A stretch of 8,176 nucleotides of DNA from Candidatus Alloscillospira gallinarum (GTDB lineage Bacteria; Bacillota; Clostridia; Oscillospirales; Oscillospiraceae), in the NCBI GenBank assembly GCA_904420055.1, contig CAJFTV010000162.1:1-8176 (forward strand), in the 5' to 3' direction. The notes beneath the pieces were generated by a model that did not search any database, was not told the DNA's origin, and was given only the letters and a program-made list of their open reading frames with translations. The translations under genes and the position numbers were made by a program. Each line of letters opens with the position of its first letter. The stretch's first letter is position 1. Below, in pieces: positions 6,000 to 8,176 of this stretch.

Positions 6000-6695
6000 T
6001 CAGCTATTCATATACTCCATTACATCACTTTTAAGCTCTAACCATTTGTCTTCATGCTCAACATAATAAAGCGGACACATTTTTCCGGTCGCGTCATAGT
6101 GGCGTATGATGTTTGTCTCGTCAAAATCGCATAAACTACACAGCCAGGCCGTCAGCTTTACAACCGCGTCATAAGACGCCTGTGTGAATTCACCCGTTTC
6201 ATCGGGATGGCAAACCTCAATGGAAATGGTGTCCCTGTTTCTCTCTGTTGTCGCGGAAGATTTCTCGTCCAGCGGAAGGCACTGTATAATCTCACCCTCG
6301 AGACCTACAACGAAGTGGGAATTGACCTCCGTGCCCTCATTGTCATAATAATCCCTGTTATTCTGTGCCGTTGTTCCGGGATTTGCCACATAGTGAATTA
6401 CCACACTGTTAAAATCCTCCAGCTTTACACAGCGGCGTGAGTCGCAGTCCTCCGGGAGTATCTGCACGTCCACATAGTCCGGCACTTTTGCCTCGGACAG
6501 TATGCGTACCTTTTCCTCCGGAGTAAGCACTGTGTCTCCGCCCCGGCCCTTTATAACGGCGACGGCGGTAAGAACAACCGCCACCGTCAGCAGAACCGCG
6601 AAAGCGGCAATAACGGCCTGTCTGTTTTTTCTTCTTTTAGGGCGTCCCGGTCCCCTGCTCGTACGCCTCACGGCATAACCAGTGCCACCTTGCAT
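6000..6695 (-). CDS. Membrane-anchored N-acetylmuramoyl-L-alanine amidase (Amidase_2 / PGRP fold)
   Basis: Peptidoglycan hydrolase of 231 residues predicted to cut the bond between MurNAc and L-alanine. The N-terminus is strongly basic (ten Arg/Lys within 10-25), followed by a hydrophobic anchor at about 27-48 and no obvious cleavage site. This predicts a type II membrane protein with its catalytic domain outside. The domain (about 95-225) shows VIHYVANPG with His101, NSHFVVG (125-131), ISIE with Glu160, and RHYDATGKMCP (198-208) with His199 and Cys207. His101, His199 and Cys207 match the zinc ligands of T7 lysozyme-type amidases. No SH3, LysM or choline-binding domain is present, so the membrane anchor probably sets its location. 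The gene starts five bases after the kinase stop, with GAGGTG inside the kinase's last codons as likely ribosome binding site, implying translational coupling. Confidence 0.93.
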   Translation of the reverse strand: MQGGTGYAVRRTSRGPGRPKRRKNRQAVIAAFAVLLTVAVVLTAVAVIKGRGGDTVLTPEEKVRILSEAKVPDYVDVQILPEDCDSRRCVKLEDFNSVVIHYVANPGTTAQNNRDYYDNEGTEVNSHFVVGLEGEIIQCLPLDEKSSATTERNRDTISIEVCHPDETGEFTQASYDAVVKLTAWLCSLCDFDETNIIRHYDATGKMCPLYYVEHEDKWLELKSDVMEYMNS

Positions 6696-6700
6696 ATCCT

Positions 6701-8176
6701 CTACACCTCTTCCTCAAACACAGCGATGTTTTTCACCGTATTAAAGGAAAGCTGAACTTTAAACAGGTCCCCGTCCACTGTCAGCGACAGCTTTCCTCCC
6801 TGCAGTTCTGTAAGGCTGTTGGCAATAGCAAGGCCGAGCCCGCTGCCCTCCGTATTACGTGAGGAATCTCCTCTTGTAAACCTCTCTAACAGCATATCAC
6901 TGCTTATATTCAGTTTACAACGTGAGATATTCCTAAAAATCATCACTGCCTGCCCGTCTTTTTTCTCCAAATTAACATAAACACGAGTACCGGGCATCGC
7001 ATATTTACACACATTGTTCATAAGATTATCTAAAACACGCCACATATGGCGGCTGTCTGCCATTACGGTGACCGGCTCCTCCGGCATTGTCACAATCATC
7101 TCAAGCTCTTTTGCCTCCAGCCTCTCTTTGTACTCTCCCTCAAGCTGGGCGAGAAATACAGTGAGGCCGCACGGCTCAAGATTTACAGGCATGTTCCCGG
7201 TAGACGCCTTAGAGGCCTCAACCAAATCTTCTATTAGTTTTTTAAGCCGTGAGGACTGCCTGTCAAGCACGTCGATGTACCGGCGCATATTCTCATTTTC
7301 AGGCTGTTCCTTCTTAATCAGGTCAACGTAGTTAATTATGGACGTGAGGGGCGTTTTTATATCGTGAGATACATTTGTAATAAGCTCTGTCTTGAACCTC
7401 TCGCTCTTCATTCGTTCGTCTACTGCCTTTGACATGTTCTCACCGATACTGTTCATGTCCTGGCCGAGCTCCTTAATTTCCCCGAACATGAATTTTGTGT
7501 CCACCTGGTAGTCAAAATTTCCCCGGGATATTTCGTCTCCTCCCTGGCTCAGCTTCTTTATTCCGATAAGGCACACCATCACGGCGGGGATAATCGCCAC
7601 CGTCTTCACAACCCACATTGTTATCCTGTATGGGCCATACCAGCTGTTCACCATGATAAGCTCATAAATTACAAGCAAAAGCAGGATTATGGTGCCTTTC
7701 CATATAAGCGGTACATTTTTAAAGCTGTAGCCTATAAACTGGAGTGGTTTTCTCAGTTTCCTGCAAATCCACCTTACAAGCCTGTAGAACATGAAATTCT
7801 CACAGAAGCTGCCGGTCTTTATCCGTGTAGCCATACTCATTACATATCCTATGACGAAAAGATAGGTAACTATTCCCATTGCAGCGGTAAGAGCAATGTT
7901 GGTAACATTAAGCTGTAAATGCAGTCTCTCAGCAAAAACAAGTATCAGCACCGCCACCATACCCGCGACTACCGCCGTGTGTATCTCCAGCGGTATCTTG
8001 TCCACAAGCCGCTTTCTGGGCGTGTCCTTAAACCTCTTATGACCTGCCGCTGACACCAGGTAAACTAAACTGAGCAAAAACAGCACCGCTCCTCCGCAGG
8101 CGGCTATAACAGCGGTATATCTGTAGGGATACAGGCTCTCAATAATCGCGGCCTGCTGCCAGTATAAATCTATCTC
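6701..8176 (-). CDS. Sensor histidine kinase, 5' end beyond the right edge
   Basis: Membrane sensor kinase of a two-component system; 491 residues are visible. The frame stays open from 8176 with no stop, and a hydrophobic segment spans the GTG at 8086, so that GTG is probably not the real start. Several membrane segments occupy the N-terminal half (about 8115-7560), including clear ones near 7990-7920, 7880-7830 and 7700-7640. A HAMP-like linker follows, then the H-box NVSHDIKTPLTS with the phospho-acceptor His codon at 7366-7364. Next come DNLMNNVCKYA (N box), ERFTRGDSSR (F box) and EGSGLGLAIA (G2 box). The G1 box lacks the canonical DxGxG: RNISRCKLNIS stands there, as I recall from many clostridial and VanS-like kinases. 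No response regulator is in the window; one is expected just upstream. It heads an operon with a wall amidase and a glycosyltransferase. Confidence 0.94.
   Translation of the reverse strand, partial: EIDLYWQQAAIIESLYPYRYTAVIAACGGAVLFLLSLVYLVSAAGHKRFKDTPRKRLVDKIPLEIHTAVVAGMVAVLILVFAERLHLQLNVTNIALTAAMGIVTYLFVIGYVMSMATRIKTGSFCENFMFYRLVRWICRKLRKPLQFIGYSFKNVPLIWKGTIILLLLVIYELIMVNSWYGPYRITMWVVKTVAIIPAVMVCLIGIKKLSQGGDEISRGNFDYQVDTKFMFGEIKELGQDMNSIGENMSKAVDERMKSERFKTELITNVSHDIKTPLTSIINYVDLIKKEQPENENMRRYIDVLDRQSSRLKKLIEDLVEASKASTGNMPVNLEPCGLTVFLAQLEGEYKERLEAKELEMIVTMPEEPVTVMADSRHMWRVLDNLMNNVCKYAMPGTRVYVNLEKKDGQAVMIFRNISRCKLNISSDMLLERFTRGDSSRNTEGSGLGLAIANSLTELQGGKLSLTVDGDLFKVQLSFNTVKNIAVFEEEV

Noticed and set aside
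8084..8086. GTG as the true start of the sensor kinase
   Set aside because: The same frame stays open to the window edge and the upstream residues continue a membrane segment, so the start is probably outside the window.
1..8176. CRISPR arrays, insertion sequences, phage genes, tRNA or rRNA genes
   Set aside because: Reading both strands showed no regularly spaced repeats, transposase-like frames, terminal inverted repeats or tRNA-like cloverleaf.

Overview
The window looks like a chromosomal segment of an anaerobic Firmicute of the class Clostridia, possibly Lachnospiraceae or a relative. This is inferred from the T-box leader, sigma-A-like promoters, strong purine-rich ribosome binding sites, intermediate GC content, an HxlR regulator paired with a small flavoprotein, and a clostridial-type flavin/Fe-S enoate reductase. 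No mobile element, CRISPR array, rRNA or tRNA gene was seen. Except for the HxlR regulator, every gene is on the minus strand.

Layout, left to right. (1) Positions 1-1018: the 5' part of aspS (aspartyl-tRNA synthetase), leaving through the left edge, with a complete T-box leader (about 727-984) and a near-consensus promoter (990-1018). The specifier loop can be folded by hand. Its best-placed codon is AAC (Asn), not an Asp codon, which suggests a non-discriminating AspRS that responds to uncharged tRNA-Asn. (2) Positions 1165-2199: a divergent pair, a small FMN oxidoreductase with a cysteine cluster (minus) and an HxlR-family regulator (plus). Their promoters overlap and share a palindromic -10 element. 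(3) Positions 2269-2309: a strong hairpin terminator between convergent genes. (4) Positions 2358-4464: a single-gene unit for a 670-residue Old Yellow Enzyme/4Fe-4S/FAD reductase of the 2,4-dienoyl-CoA reductase, enoate reductase and BaiCD/BaiH type, with its own extended -10 promoter. An Asn sits where the family's usual catalytic Tyr is expected. (5) Positions 4465-4630: no recognised content. (6) Positions 4631-8176: a cell-envelope operon read right to left. It holds a multi-pass sensor histidine kinase (5' end beyond the right edge), a membrane-anchored zinc amidase of the Amidase_2/PGRP fold, and a membrane glycosyltransferase family 2 polysaccharide-synthase-like protein, and it ends at a classic intrinsic terminator.

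How they work together. The aspS leader ties tRNA charging to synthetase expression. The HxlR/flavoprotein pair looks like a self-contained electrophile- or redox-responsive switch. The kinase-amidase-glycosyltransferase unit probably couples envelope sensing to wall cutting and surface glycan synthesis; its response regulator is probably just past the right edge. No wholly new system could be established. The points most worth checking are the Asn-type T-box on aspS, the shared divergent -10 element and the enoate reductase active-site substitution.
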